Shown: positions 43,340-55,172 of the stretch, one piece after another
Numbering within the stretch: the first letter of the stretch is position 1
Layout: every line of letters starts with the position of its first letter
Assembly (NCBI GenBank): GCA_033807695.1
Contig: CM066300.1
Location: forward strand, 1,240,001-1,304,000
Direction of reading: 5' to 3'
Length of the DNA stretch: 64,000 nt
Source: Daedaleopsis sinensis
Taxonomy: Eukaryota > Basidiomycota > Agaricomycetes > Polyporales > Polyporaceae
The notes under the pieces: model-generated
What the model was told of the DNA's origin: nothing
What the model saw: only the letters and a program-made list of their open reading frames with translations
Databases searched by the model: none
Position numbers and translations under genes: made by a program

Positions 43340-43631
43340 GCCCTGTGCGTGCTCGCTGTCGGACACGGCGAGAACGAGTTCAGACCCTTCCCCTCAGTGG
43401 TATCGCTTGGGACCGACACCGTTCGAACCGTCTATGCGAGTAGAATCCGAATATGCGGTTGTAGTATAGTGTTTCACGCAGTAATAGGATAATATACGCT
43501 ATTTTCATTATAAGAGCATGGTACTACAAATAGGGTGTATAGAATGATAGTTCATAGGCGTGTGTGCGAGGGGTAGAAGGGATAGAATGGTAGAGACAGT
43601 AAGGGGGACAATGCACATACATAAACGACCT

Positions 43632-45078
43632 CTAGTCCTCGCCAGAGCTCTCATCGCTGGACTCGATAACCTCTGCGCTCTTCGCAACAACAGCCTTCTT
43701 CTTCTTCTGCTTGCGGGGCTTGTAGACGACCTCGCCCTTCTCGACACGTTCGGTGTTGTGCTTCTTGCGCGCTTCGACCTGCTCGTCGGTAAGTTGCACC
43801 CAATGGCACTTGGGCGTTGTCCCGGTGAGGGGCGTCTCGAGAGCTTCGAGAAGCGCGAAGACGTTGTCGCGCCCGATCGTGCCTGGGTTCGCGACCTTCC
43901 CACACGGCCAGCCCACCATAGCAACGTTGTAGAGCTCGACGATCTTGCCCTCGTAGTTATCGTAGTTCATGTTTATCTTCTTCTTGTTGCTCTTAACACC
44001 GGCGGCCACGAGTATCTTGTCTGTCGTAGATAGAGGTCAATAGAAGCTAATATGACCGGTACTGACATTGATGCACGTCGTAGAACGTACCTAAGCCCTC
44101 CTGTATCATCTTACGGCAAAGACTGATGGCTTCACGAAGCTTCGGCTTAGGCTTGACGATGACTGATAGGATAGAATGGGTCAATAGACACGACCAGCAT
44201 GGTGCAGTGGTTAAATCGTACCTTCGTCAGTGAGCTTGCTGACTGCCCATGCCTCGAGCCTCAATGCAAGAGCACGAGGCTCCTGACCGAGAACCTCACG
44301 CACGAAGCTCTCGCTGCCGGCGGTCATGAACACTTTCAGCTCGTGGAACTGGTCGAGGGACGAGCGTACTGCAAAGTACATGCCTTGGATGCCGGAGCGA
44401 TTGCAGATTGCGGTCCACTTAATAGCAAGTCAGTAATAGTAACACATGTATAGTAGTTAGATTACGCACATCCTTCTGCATGTCATCGAACGTCTTGTCG
44501 ACGTACTTGCAGAGAGCGCGGGGGTTTGCACGTGTAACCTTGATTCGCGAATCCCTGACCATGGTGAGCCCTTCGCGAAGAGCTTGCTTGTCGCGCGTGG
44601 ATAGCTTGGCGTACTCTTCGCTCAACGTGTCGGAGTAGGCCTTGATGAAATCACGGAGATTCCACTTAGAGCCGACAGCGAGGTCTGTCGGCGGGGAGTC
44701 GTTGACGCGTACGTCGGGGTGATAGAGAGACGGGCAACATACCAGCGTTGATCTCCGCCATGCGCTTCTGGACGAGTGCGTTGTATGCGCTAGCAGCGCG
44801 TCGCTGGCGCGTGAATTTGCCCCCCATGTACAGTTGGCTCCGGGTCCATGCCAAGGACCTGCTCAGCAGTTGAGACGTGTACACGACACGTTGGAGGAGG
44901 ACATCGAGACGTACCTGCCGTGCTTCTTCGCGAGATTGCGCGCGGCGGTCTGGTAACCGGTATGGGTCTCAGCGAGTTCTTTGGATAGATTCTGAGCACG
45001 TGCGCGGCGGGCCTCCTTCTGCGCATCCGTGAGCTTGGCCCTGGCGGCGGTCGTCTTTGCAAAGTGCGTGCGGGCCAT
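43632..45078 (-). CDS. KDZ companion gene A, unknown family
   Basis: Six exons (45078-44915, 44858-44743, 44684-44470, 44417-44222, 44162-44091, 44020-43632) join perfectly in phase to 383 residues. I do not recognise a named domain. The N-terminal 60 residues are basic and helical (MARTHFAKTTAARAK, TDAQKEARRARAQNL). The part RRAASAYNALVQKRMAEINA with EEYAKLSTRDKQALREGL recalls the helix spacing of an HMG-box-like fold. A conserved-looking middle follows (GIQGMYFAVRSSLDQFHE, FVREVLGQEPRALALRLEAW), then a Lys-rich tail, KQKKKKAVVAKSAEVIESSD, ending in acidic Ser residues. A basic tail plus an HMG-like part would fit a DNA-binding transposon protein. I recall similar proteins repeated in other agaricomycete genomes. 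Confidence 0.82.
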
Positions 45079-45245
45079 AGTTAAGCAGATGGGATAGACT
45101 CTAGAGAGGGAGGAGAATGGGGGGAGGTTGGGGAAGGGGATAGCAACGCAACAATAATATTTAACTGCACGAGCACATGGCGACAGATATGATACACGAC
45201 GGACAAACAAGAATGAGACAAAGCCGCATAATATTATCCGATGAA

Positions 45246-47105
45246 CTAGAGGTCTTTTGGTAAACTGCGCGGTAAATGAGGGAAGAGGGATATCACAGTC
45301 GAAATTTGCTCAACATCCAACCCACGCTCTATTAACCTCGCCCGCCAGTTTTGAGCACCATGGTTTGGCCAGCTGAACATACACTTATGCACGGTCTTAT
45401 ATGTACCGTAGTCTGCACCCAGCGAGCAAAGGTACTCACGGACGGGCATCGTGCAGAGGGCCAGAACCTCCCGGCGGAGATGTTGCGGGATGCGTGACGA
45501 GACCTCGGCAGCTGCGGACGCTGCTACGGATGGCGTCCAGGCAACTGATGCGGTCGCGGGGCCGGCCAAAGTCGGTGCAATATCAGAGAGGGGGAGCGTG
45601 ATTGATGGCAGAGTGGTGTACGGCGGCGGGAGATCCGCCGTCCGGATAGCACGGGGCGGGCTAGCCGGTGGCGCAACTACTCTACGCTCAGCAGGGACAT
45701 GTCGCTGTGGAAGGGCGGAGGATATAGACATGAATACGTGGCCGAAACCTTCCTCCCAAGAGGAGGTACTAGCCGCAGACAGGGATGGATGCGTCGTCGG
45801 GGGAGACAATGTGGCTGGGTCTCCAATGAAAGCGCACTCAACGACAGGATTGGTCTCCCCAACAGCGAGCTCGCGTGCCGTCTCCTTGCCCTTGGGTACA
45901 GACGTCTGCGGCGAATGCGGCGGAACGTCATCGTCGCTGTCGCTGACAACAACCACGGGGAGTTCCCCAGGTGCTTCAACCGGTTGACACGGGCGGACAC
46001 GAGTCGACGGAGAAGGGGACGTGGGCCGGGCAGCAGCACGAGCCTGCCTTTGCGGCTCTGTCTGCGTAGCAGTCGAGGTAGTGGGGACGAGCCTCGACTG
46101 CTTGCGGCGGTTGGACTTCGGCCGGTTGGGTTGCTCAGGCGTTGAGACACTGGCGGGCAGGGCGGGAAGAACTGGTGCTCCGGCCACGACTTGGGCTGTA
46201 GGGGAGACGACAGACGGCTGTGGACGGGGCCTCGCGCTCTCGATCACAATGGTAGGGGTGCGGTTGGTAGCTATGTCGAGGGTGTGGGTTCGCGATATCC
46301 GTCAGAACAAGTGAACTCGCACATACCTGCGAGGTCACTGCTCCCATTCACCAAACTATAGATTGTCCCACTCTGCCGCTCCGCAAGAATCACCGCCACC
46401 TCGTGTGCTGGCGTATACACCGTGTCGAGCTGTCGCCACATCGCGCTTGAATCTGAACCGGCTTCCGAGATGTGAGAAGGCGAGGCATCTGTTGCAGGAG
46501 GGCGAGGGCGCGAATGGAGGTGCTCTTGCAGTGATAGCACCTGCTTGAAGGTCTCGATGAAGGTTGGGAGGGCATCCTCACGGTACATGTCACACAACAA
46601 GTCTCGCAGGCCCACATTGCCTGAGAAGCTAGTGGTCGGCCGGGCTTCCTTGTGAGTATCGAAGGCAATCGAACGTACCGATCGTCCCCGCTGTTGTCCC
46701 AATTACATTGGGCTGGTCGTACCCATGGCGGACGGCCTCGAAGATGTCGGTTTTCAGCGAGATGGTAAAAGATCGCAAGCTCTGTGAACAGGACATTAGT
46801 GTGCTATTGCGGAGGCTGGTAAACATTCAAAGACTTACAGATGGGACCTGCCCAGGCCGTAGAGCAAGATTGAGAGCATGAAGTAAAGGAGTGTGTTCGT
46901 CGGGGGGCGGAGGAACGAGCGATGAAGAGCCGTGACCAGACATTAGAGTCTGGTCAGGTCGAAGTTGCATGTTAAGACGTCTTAAGACGCTTGACGCCGA
47001 ATGCTCGAGACATTCAGTGCATGCACGAACTGGCGCTACGTTACTTTCAACTGCTTCCTCCTCCACATTGCTTGCACCTACGTACATTAATATATGACAA
47101 TTCAT
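45246..47105 (-). CDS. KDZ companion gene B, unknown family
   Basis: Four exons (47105-46839, 46781-46679, 46620-46327, 46270-45246) join in phase to 562 residues; a start at 47087 is equally possible. No named domain is recognised. The order is: an acidic start with a C-x2-C pair (CTECLEH); a helical part across exons 2-3 (SLRSFTISLKTDIFEAVRHG, GLRDLLCDMYREDALPTFIE); about 200 residues of Pro/Ser/Thr-rich linker; and a folded C-terminus (HLRREVLALCTMPVREYLCS, HGAQNWRARLIERGLDVEQI). The linker contains VVVVSDSDDD, a textbook SUMO-interacting motif. It sits 194 bp after the transposase stop and 167 bp before gene A. Confidence 0.78.
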
Positions 47106-47299
47106 TCGTGATCATTACAAGTGCATGTACATTCCTGAAGTTGTTTTAGGTAGTATGTCAGGATGGGTCCATTCGAAATACATGTTCGAGTTGAGTTCAA
47201 GTGTGCACTAACTAGCCTGAGCAAGTTCTCGGTCGGCGCGCGCGGTACACATCGTGACACTGAATAATGGATACATTGCACATACACTTGAATCTATCA

Positions 47300-50200
47300 T
47301 TATCGTGTAAGATGTGATACAGTCTCTTCTAGCCTAATAGCTTCCTCGTTCAACTGATCGTCTTTGTCAGGTAACATATCTACTTCGACATCTGTGTCGG
47401 CAGTGCAAGTAAGAACGGTGATCGGTCGAGGACCTGAATACCCCGGAAGCGCATAGATCATAGCTAACCAACGACAATGTACGTCATTTACGCGCTGCTG
47501 CACACTAGCCATCGCACGTATCTCTGCTGCAAGAATCGGATTGGTATCGTGAAGAGTGGTGGCGGTCGCTGTGAAGTGTGCATCTTCGTCCTCCACCCAA
47601 TGATGAAGACGTATAAGCTCGATGTTAAGACGAGACACTTCGGCGTGCGCGCATCGAATCTTGAAGTACTTGACCATGATATCTCTCGCTGCTGGAGAGC
47701 TCCACGGCTTGCTGAGGAGGTCGTGCGAGGAGTTCTTCAATAGGTTGAATTCCCCAAGCCACCCATACGCCATGACGTCGCGATACTCGAGCTTTGGTAG
47801 AGGAGGTTCCTGAACGGGCGCGAGCTTGTTATACTTCGTCAGCGCGGTACGGATCACCTCGGAACAGTTGACTAGATGCTTCGAGATCTGTCGGCGAAGC
47901 TTGTATCCTGTCACGCGCCCCAGGTTAGCTACCATTTGATGCGTCACTTTAAGAAGACCTACCTGTCCCAGCTAGGTTCGCCTTTGAAAGCTCGAAGAGG
48001 CGCTGTACGACCAGTCGTTCGAGCTCCTCGACCGCTCGGATGAACTGGCGGTTCTTCAGGTACTGGGCGGCTGACACGTACTCGGCGCTGTCTGTGCTCC
48101 AACGCTGTTCAATCCCAAGGGTCTCTTCGATGGTCTCAACGGCTTTGAGAGCCACATCGAGATTGTGCTGTACCTTGCGCATGCGCGCGACCTTGGTCCG
48201 GGCGAGGGCTTCGTTTCGATTCTTGTGTTCGCGGCGATTGAAGGTCCCTTCGTTGACGACGAGGAACTGTGCCGTAGTCGTCACTTGCGCCCAAGTCGAC
48301 CTAGAAAGGGGGTCTATAAGTCTCAATTACACGCAGCTATCACGACACGCACTGTGCTGCTTCGAGAGCCTGTAGCGCCTCGACGTAAGTCGTTCGCAGC
48401 ACATCCTCTTCGGGCTCCTTGGCGAGACGTTGTAGGTATTGCAATTCCTCGGTCGGCCAACCCTCAATAGTCTTGTCGTCGAGACTGTTCGCATTCTTGT
48501 AGGCTTCCACAGCCGGCGTGTACTCGGCGATGACGCTGAGGGCCTGCCGGTAGTTGTTGTATATGAATCGTGCTGCCAAGGACGTGTTAGTAGATGTGCA
48601 TTAGACAAACACGATGACATACACAATTCCAGGTACCGATCTTGATTCCATTGATCGAAGTGCAGATCAATGTACTGCAACCAGTGAAAATGCGAAGCAA
48701 ACCGTATGGTGCGGGCCAGCGAGTTGGATGACGAGAATATTCTTTCGCAGGCTCGAGGCCAAAAGTCGTACAGTACAGAGGATGGAAACGGAGCTGGCAG
48801 AGGCGGTTGTGAGCGTGGCCGTGGAAAGCGTTCACAGCGAGATCCAGGCCAAGAGATCGAGCTCTTTCGCCGATCGAGCTCTTGCCGATGGTGGCTGTGA
48901 ACGAGCAAGCTATGTCATGCCCCACGCCCTGATCTTTGCCAAGCACGTCCATGATGCGATTAGTAGTTGCCAAAGGATACTTCGCGCTGCAACATCATCA
49001 GTAAAGTGTTTTACAGAATAGTACAGGGCACGATGCTTACAGTTCGCCCGAGTGACGCATCTCCACAATTGTCTCGACAATGCCATGACGACAGGCCGAG
49101 ATGAAGACGCCGGTCTGCTCGAATACGCGAACGCTGCCCTCGGAGGTTGCATTTGCGGCTTTCCAACGTTTCGTACACTCGGCCGCGTCGGCCGCGTCAT
49201 CCGCATCAGTAGAGTGCACCGGCGGGGCGGTAACTTGAGCGCGGGCCTGGACTTCATTTTGAAACTGGTCCACTTCGTCGGGCGGGATCAGGTACGAGCT
49301 TTGAAATATGCGCTCGTCCACATGGCCAGACCCCTCCACGTGCTTGAGCGAGTTGTTACCATCCATCGCGTGCAGACGTGCGGGTCGCAAGGGCGGTCCG
49401 GTTTCTTGCTGGACAGGTAAAACAAATATATTCACTAGAGTAAGTAGACATTGAACACCTAATATTACCTTGTAGCCGCATGGCGGACAGCCATACTGTA
49501 GTCGCCAGTCACGGGACGTGCGCCCCAGCGCATCGTTGGCAACCTGTTGCACGCCACGTAGTATGTTGAGATACATGTCGAACACGTCGGAGAACTGCTG
49601 GCGGAGGTGCTGCGAGTACGTAGTCTATTCATGTGACGTCAGTGGATGAGCCCCGAAGACCATGATAGATCCAGGGTACTCACGTTGTGCAACGAGCAAA
49701 GTACCTTGACGATCGCTTGGATGCTGAATGAAGACTGGTGACAGCATATTTGATGGTAGAGCTCAAGAGTATGGAGGCTTATAGCAACGCGGGGCTGGGT
49801 GGGTGTGGTCCCCAGCAGGCCCTGACGCACCAATGCAACATTAGCAGATATATTTGTTTCTTGAGGAATCATGATGGAGGCGATGGGGTCTGATCTTGTA
49901 AGTATACGTCGACAGTCAATGGACAGAGGAACATACCATGAGTGTGGATGGCGGTGACTTCGAATTCGTGCTGGACAATCGTTGTCGACGGCACTAACGT
50001 GTGCTTCCACTGAAGATAGGCCACGACAAGGTCCGGGAGTTGTTGCTCCCATGAGGCATGGCTAGCGCGGTTGCGGTCGAGCCGCGTGCGCTGGTCCTCT
50101 CGCCTTCGCGGAGCCTTCCAGCCACGCGCACTAAAACACCGTTAGGAAAGAGAGAACGGGCAGGCGAGTGGAGCGGGCATTAGCGTACCTGGTCAGAGCT

Positions 50201-50572
50201 GCAAGCTGAGCGGTGGTGGACTCAGATCCCGCACGGAGCTCGTCTGCGGTGGGTTCGTCCTCGTCATCCACCCACTCGTCACCTGCCCCGGCACCCGTGA
50301 TTATTGTACTATCCTGCATGAACTCTCTGACTTCGTCCATGAGAGAGGCTGGGTCTCCACCGGCCTCGACGGCGTTGTCAGCGAGCGCGGCAGACACTGT
50401 GCGACTCAGCTCTGTCGAGAGCATAAGTGGTGTGACGAGGACAAGTAACTAATGCAGGCTCACCTTGCTCTCTGTGCTGCTTTGCGCTCCTCTCAGCCTC
50501 CATGTCCTTCTGATGATCCGCGAGCGAGCTGCTCGTCCTGTTCACGTTGCCTTGGCCGTCGAGGACAGCCAT
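47300..50572 (-). CDS. KDZ transposase, frameshifted near the catalytic E
   Basis: Cut-and-paste DDE transposase. Ten exons: 50572-50464, 50411-50189, 50130-49937, 49889-49684, 49624-49469, 49408-49041, 48986-48623, 48572-48353, 48300-47963, 47907-47300. Family landmarks: YGCPPCGYK; RLHAMDGNNSLKHV with SSYLIPPDEVD (first D); GVGHDIACSFTATI (second D); AFHGHAHNRLCQLRFHPLY; and CERIFSSSNSLARTIRFASH (E region), then a long helical C-terminus. Between FGLE and CERIF the frame shifts by about one base at 48747-48752, where relatives keep a few more residues; no intron can explain it, so this copy is probably inactive. The true N-terminus is uncertain: the frame stays open upstream of 50572 (AAGFGGFSSTSQSVT) to the fold-back insertion at 50619. 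Confidence 0.9.
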
Positions 50573-50618
50573 GGTGACGCTTTGAGAGGTGGAGGAGAAG
50601 CCTCCAAAGCCAGCAGCT

Positions 50619-53173
50619 GTTGTAGTTCTGATGTATTATGAACAGGTACTTTGTCTAAGCCTTATTGCAATAGGAACAGGCAGGGCATATGATGTATTAC
50701 GAAGCCCTGGGGAGGTCCTGGGCACCATCAGCTTGGCAAACCCAATTAGGCAAAAGGGTGTGAAATGCTTGATATCTGGCAAATTAAGCACATCAAAGGC
50801 TTATCATTATAGATAATAGCACTATTAGGCCTGTCCTGGGCGCACCTTTGGGCGCGTATTTCCGTTCCAGCATTCCCACACCTCCTGCACCTGATTAGGT
50901 AATTTGCTAGGGGCTACTATAGGTGGGGGATTGGTTCTACTATTGCTCCCTCAATTATGGATGGATTTGGATGGTTGTAGGTGCATTGGAAAGGTATTGT
51001 AAGGGCCATTCAAGCACACCATGGAGGGGGTATACTCTAGCTACATGCATGGTATAAATTGCAACCTGATAGGCATAAATGCAGGTTGTTAATGGGGTAT
51101 AGCATACTTAGTTCTAGGTGGACATATGGGTGTTCTATCTTCCTAGAATACAGTACAAGAGCACTTTCCAACAAGCCCATGATCATAGAATTTCATCCAG
51201 TGGTTGGGGAGATATACTTTCCCTGCCCCATAAGGAGGAGGAGGGGTCAGTGTATCTCCACTAATTATGGTCAGAATTATTTTCAGTTTTTTGGAATACA
51301 CTCTACATATATACTAAATGTAGGGTGGCTATGGTTCATACAATATCAAGAGCTATATATAGCAGGCAACTAATACTTCAGCCACAGAGGTGTTCCATCC
51401 TAAATATAATGTGCAGTTCGTGATGCGCACTGATGGTAAATATACTGCTGGAAAGCCACAGCCTGTGTCTTTCTAACGGTATAAATATCATGGCAATTGA
51501 TCCACAAAATCATCCGGTATTACCATCCTCTCCTCCTGCCCTTCATGTACTCTAATTACCCTCTAAAACCTCTATTTCTGCATGAATGTGCTTACTGCTA
51601 TGTGGCTCTAGTAGCTACATTTACTGCTTAACAACCTATGACCAGAACTCATGCATAGACTGTGTACATGTACAATTATATCGCCGGACACTGTGTCTGT
51701 GGCAGGTGTCTTAAAGTGTCTTAAAGTGTCTTAAAGTCTTAATCTGTGTATGGGCCACATATCATGCAATTCTTCACTGTTTCAAATAAATTTGTACTCA
51801 TTCAATAGGTACTGAAGGTGATTATTTGTATGCAACATCAGATCTTTGGTAGCGTCATGCAAAAAAGTAATTGTGGTGCAGACCACTTGAGACACATATA
51901 TCTGCACTAACAGCTTGGTATACCAGACTACTACATGTGTAGAATCAGAAGGTAAGAATACTACCTGTAATCTATGTATATGAATGTGTCTACAGCTTAG
52001 TGAACCCACTACATCCACATATCTTGTGCATAGACCGTAAAGATAGTATACATATGTTCCTCTTAAACTGCTACATATAGTCAGAGTTTCGAAATACTTA
52101 GTGAGCTGTTGCATATCTAGTTCTTCATCTGTGGGTCAAATTTTGGGCACACAGATACAATATGTATGTAGCTATCCATCAGCAAAGAGAGCATGACATT
52201 TAGTTAACAATTCATAGAGATATAAGCATATGCCTGTTTAATGAGGTCAGGAGGAGAGGGTGGTAGTACCAGATGATTTTGTGAATCAATTGCCATGATA
52301 TTTATACTGTTAGAAAGATACATGCTGTGGCTTTCCAGCAGTATATTTAACATCAGTGTGCATCACGAACTGCACATCATATTTAGGATGGAACACCTCT
52401 ATGGCTGAAGTATTAGTTGCCTCCTATATATAGCTCTTGGTATTTTATGGCCAGGAACCATAGCCACCCTACATTTAGTATATATGTAGAGTGTATTCCA
52501 AAAAACTGGAAAGAATTCTGACCATAATTAGTGGAGATACACTGACCCCTCCTCCTCCTTATGGGGCAGGGAAAGTATATCTCCCCAACCACTGGATGAA
52601 ATTCTATGATCATGGGCTTGTTGGAAAGTGCTCTTGTACTGTATTCTAGGAAGATAGAACACCCATATGTCCACCTAGAACTAAGTATGCTATACCCCAT
52701 TAACAACCTGCATTTATGCCTATCAGGTTGCAATTTATACCATGCATGTAGCTAGAGTATACCCCCTCCATGGTGTGCTTGAATGGCCCTTACAATACCT
52801 TTCCAATGCACCTACAACCATCCAAATCCATCCATAATTGAGGGAGCAATAGTAGAACCAATCCCCCACCTATAGTAGCCCCTAGCAAATTACCTAATCA
52901 GGTGCAGGAGGTGTGGGAATGCTGGAACGGAAATACGCGCCCAAAGGTGCGCCCAGGACAGGCCTAATAGTGCTATTATCTATAATGATAAGCCTTTGAT
53001 GTGCTTAATTTGCCAGATATCAAGCATTTCGCACCCTTTTGCCTAATTGGGTTTGCCAAGCTGATGGTGCCCAGGACCTCCCCAGGGCTTCGTAATACAT
53101 CATATGCCCTGCCTGTTCCTATTGCAATAAGGCTTAGACAAAGTACCTGTTCGTAATACATCAGAACTACCAC
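50619..53173. mobile_element. Fold-back element with arms of about 0.92 kb
   Basis: A 2555-bp AT-richer element. Arm 50619-51541 is the inverse of arm 52244-53173 with few differences; a loop of about 700 bp (51542-52243) lies between. Outer ends start GTTGTAGTTCTGATG and GTGGTAGTTCTGATG. The 4-bp AGCT on both sides (50615-50618, 53174-53177) is a candidate target duplication. Each arm holds the same small frames (MYYEQVLCLSLIAIGTG; RWTYGCSIFLEYST) only because the arms are copies. No transposase is visible in arms or loop. It sits within the 5' end of the KDZ transposase gene. Confidence 0.88.
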
Positions 53174-53528
53174 AGCTAGTGCCAAAGCGGCGTCGTTTCT
53201 TTGGGCCCATGGAGCAATGCACACAGTCGACAGACGTCAGACGTCGATGAGAAGGGAGAAGACGGTGTCGAGAAGAGAGAAGACGGCGTCGAGAGAGAGG
53301 ATGGCGATGGGGGGAGGAAGATAGGCGCGAGGTGGGCGGGAGAGAGGCGGTGGGAAGCACGTGGGCTTGTTGAGCGACCGTGGGACTCCCGCTGTCGCCC
53401 GCCATCACCGGAAGGACGCATCCGGATCCGGTCGGGGAAACTCGGCCCTGCCCTCCCGATCTTAGTCACGCCGTGATCTCCGATGATACCGGAGGGATCC
53501 TTCCCGCCCCATCAAGACACATGCTGAT

Positions 53529-53638
53529 TGCTGGGTGAACCACTGGGTCAGTGGAACAGCGAGAATCCTAGCCAACTAGTGGCGGGAGGGGACCGGCAGT
53601 TCTAGCTAATTAACCGGGAGGATGGTGCCACCGAGGTG
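53529..53638 (-). repeat. KDZ terminal inverted repeat, right
   Basis: Inverse of 43045-43154 with three mismatches. Confidence 0.93.
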
Positions 53639-53646
53639 CAAAAGCT
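53639..53646. repeat. KDZ target-site duplication, right
   Basis: CAAAAGCT, identical to 43037-43044. Confidence 0.93.
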
Positions 53647-53722
53647 TGGACATCGCGTGCACAACTTGCCCTTTTTGGGCACCACAACCGGTTTCAGAGC
53701 CTGTTGTTTCTCGTCCACTACC

Positions 53723-54968
53723 ATGGCTCGCACCAAGGCTCTATCGGAGGACCTACGCTGGGTCCTTGTACACATGCGATACACCCGCAACATCCCCGTT
53801 GATGATATAGTGGCTGCAACAGGGCTCCACAAACGCACAGTCCAGCGTGTCCTTCAACGTTTCAACCACTCTGGAAGTGTTGTACCGCTCGATCGTAGAG
53901 GTCGTAGTCGTTCCCTCAATGATGAAGCTATGCAGGTCAGCCAGTCAGGCCGCTGTTTGCCTACATCTTCGCACTCATACATGTGTAGTATATTCAAGGA
54001 TGTATTGAACACACTCCCGATATGTACCTATCCGAACTTCAAGCTCAGTTGGAGGATATGTGTAATGTCAAGGTTTCGGCTTCGACTGTGTGGCGTTCAT
54101 TGGCCCGACTTGGTTTCACTCTGAAGAAGGTACATACTGATTGTGTTAGAGATGCAATACCGTGCGTGCTGAAGTTGAATTCCATAGATCAGCAAGGTTG
54201 CAATGGAACGTAACGAGACAAAGCGGATGGACTTCGTATATCGGATGGGAGCACTGTACGATCCTGAGCAGCTAGTCTTTGTAGATGAAAGCTCCTTCGA
54301 TCGGCGCACCACTTATCGGGGATATGCTTGGGCACTCAAAGGCAGACGAGCTATACGAAGTTGTTTTTATGTGCGAGGCAAACGGTATGTGCAGTACTTG
54401 AATCCCCACCGAGGAACCAATCTATGATAATCGCACACCGTCCTGATGTGACTCCCATGTACTCAGGTACTCTGTCCTCCCTGCGCTCAGTCTCGATGGT
54501 ATACTGTACTGCCGTATCGTTGATGGATCGTTCAACACTGCCCGGTTCTATGCTTTCATTAATGGACTCCTTGACCACATGCAACCCTTTCCCGCTCCCA
54601 ATTCGGTCATCGTTATGGACAATGCGCGTATCCACAAGGCTCCGGAAATTGTGGAGCTCGTAGAGTCTCGGTACGTGCATCAATACAAGATTCCTGCCAG
54701 TAGCAAGTGCAGACTACTAATTACATGGGTCAGAGGGATGCGTGTAGAGTTCTTGCCCACATATTCTCCAGATTTCAATCCAATTGAACAAGTGTTCTCC
54801 ATCATCAAAGGTCATATACGACGCCATTATCCCCACTTCGCACGTACAAATACTACAGGCACCAACCCTGCTGAGGAGGTAGAAGTACACCATATGTTAC
54901 TTGATGCAGTATACGCTATAACTCCTGCCCATGCACACTCATTCTTTCGTCATAGCTGCTATATCTGA
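53723..54968 (+). CDS. Tc1/mariner (IS630) DD34E transposase, intact
   Basis: Five exons (53723-53935, 53989-54129, 54197-54384, 54467-54670, 54734-54968) join in phase to 326 residues with no stop or frameshift. The N-terminal helix-turn-helix part reads [18 protein letters not shown] with RRGRSRSL, then a second [22 protein letters not shown]. Catalytic residues: D in [11 protein letters not shown] in [12 protein letters not shown], and E in [12 protein letters not shown], with 34 residues between the second D and the E. Four short introns all have canonical ends. The gene looks functional at protein level, but the KDZ element sits 75 bp upstream of the ATG and has separated it from its own promoter and left terminal repeat. 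Confidence 0.92.
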
Positions 54969-55172
54969 CTGTGCAGTTTCCCCATCGTATTAGCGTCTAG
55001 TCATGCACTCAGCACTGTCAATATTACAACGAACAAATTAGCTGCATTGATTAAAGGTCTAATACTGTACTAGTACTCGAGCTAGCTACTATCTACAACC
55101 AGATCAGATCCAGAGACAAATGAGTGGGTGGGGGTCGACACTGTCAGATGGTTGAACAGTATCTACAGTATA

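Larger units (their letters stand above)
43045..53638 (-). mobile_element. KDZ transposon, 10.6 kb, three genes, split by a fold-back element
   Basis: Both ends are defined to the base. The terminal inverted repeats of about 110 bp start CACCTCGGTGGCACCATCC, and the 8-bp CAAAAGCT lies directly outside at 43037-43044 and 53639-53646. KDZ (Kyakuja-Dileera-Zisupton) elements are known for 8-bp duplications. All three genes read on the minus strand: transposase (from 50572, possibly further upstream), then two companions after gaps of 194 and 167 bp. Without the 2.55-kb fold-back insertion it would be about 8.0 kb. 43155-43631 and 53178-53528 are non-coding subterminal regions. Confidence 0.92.

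Noticed and set aside
50589..50816. Small conserved frames repeated at 50.6, 51.1, 52.4, 53.0, 59.8 and 60.9 kb
   Set aside because: They agree because they lie in copies of the fold-back arm; there is no sign of selection on protein sequence.
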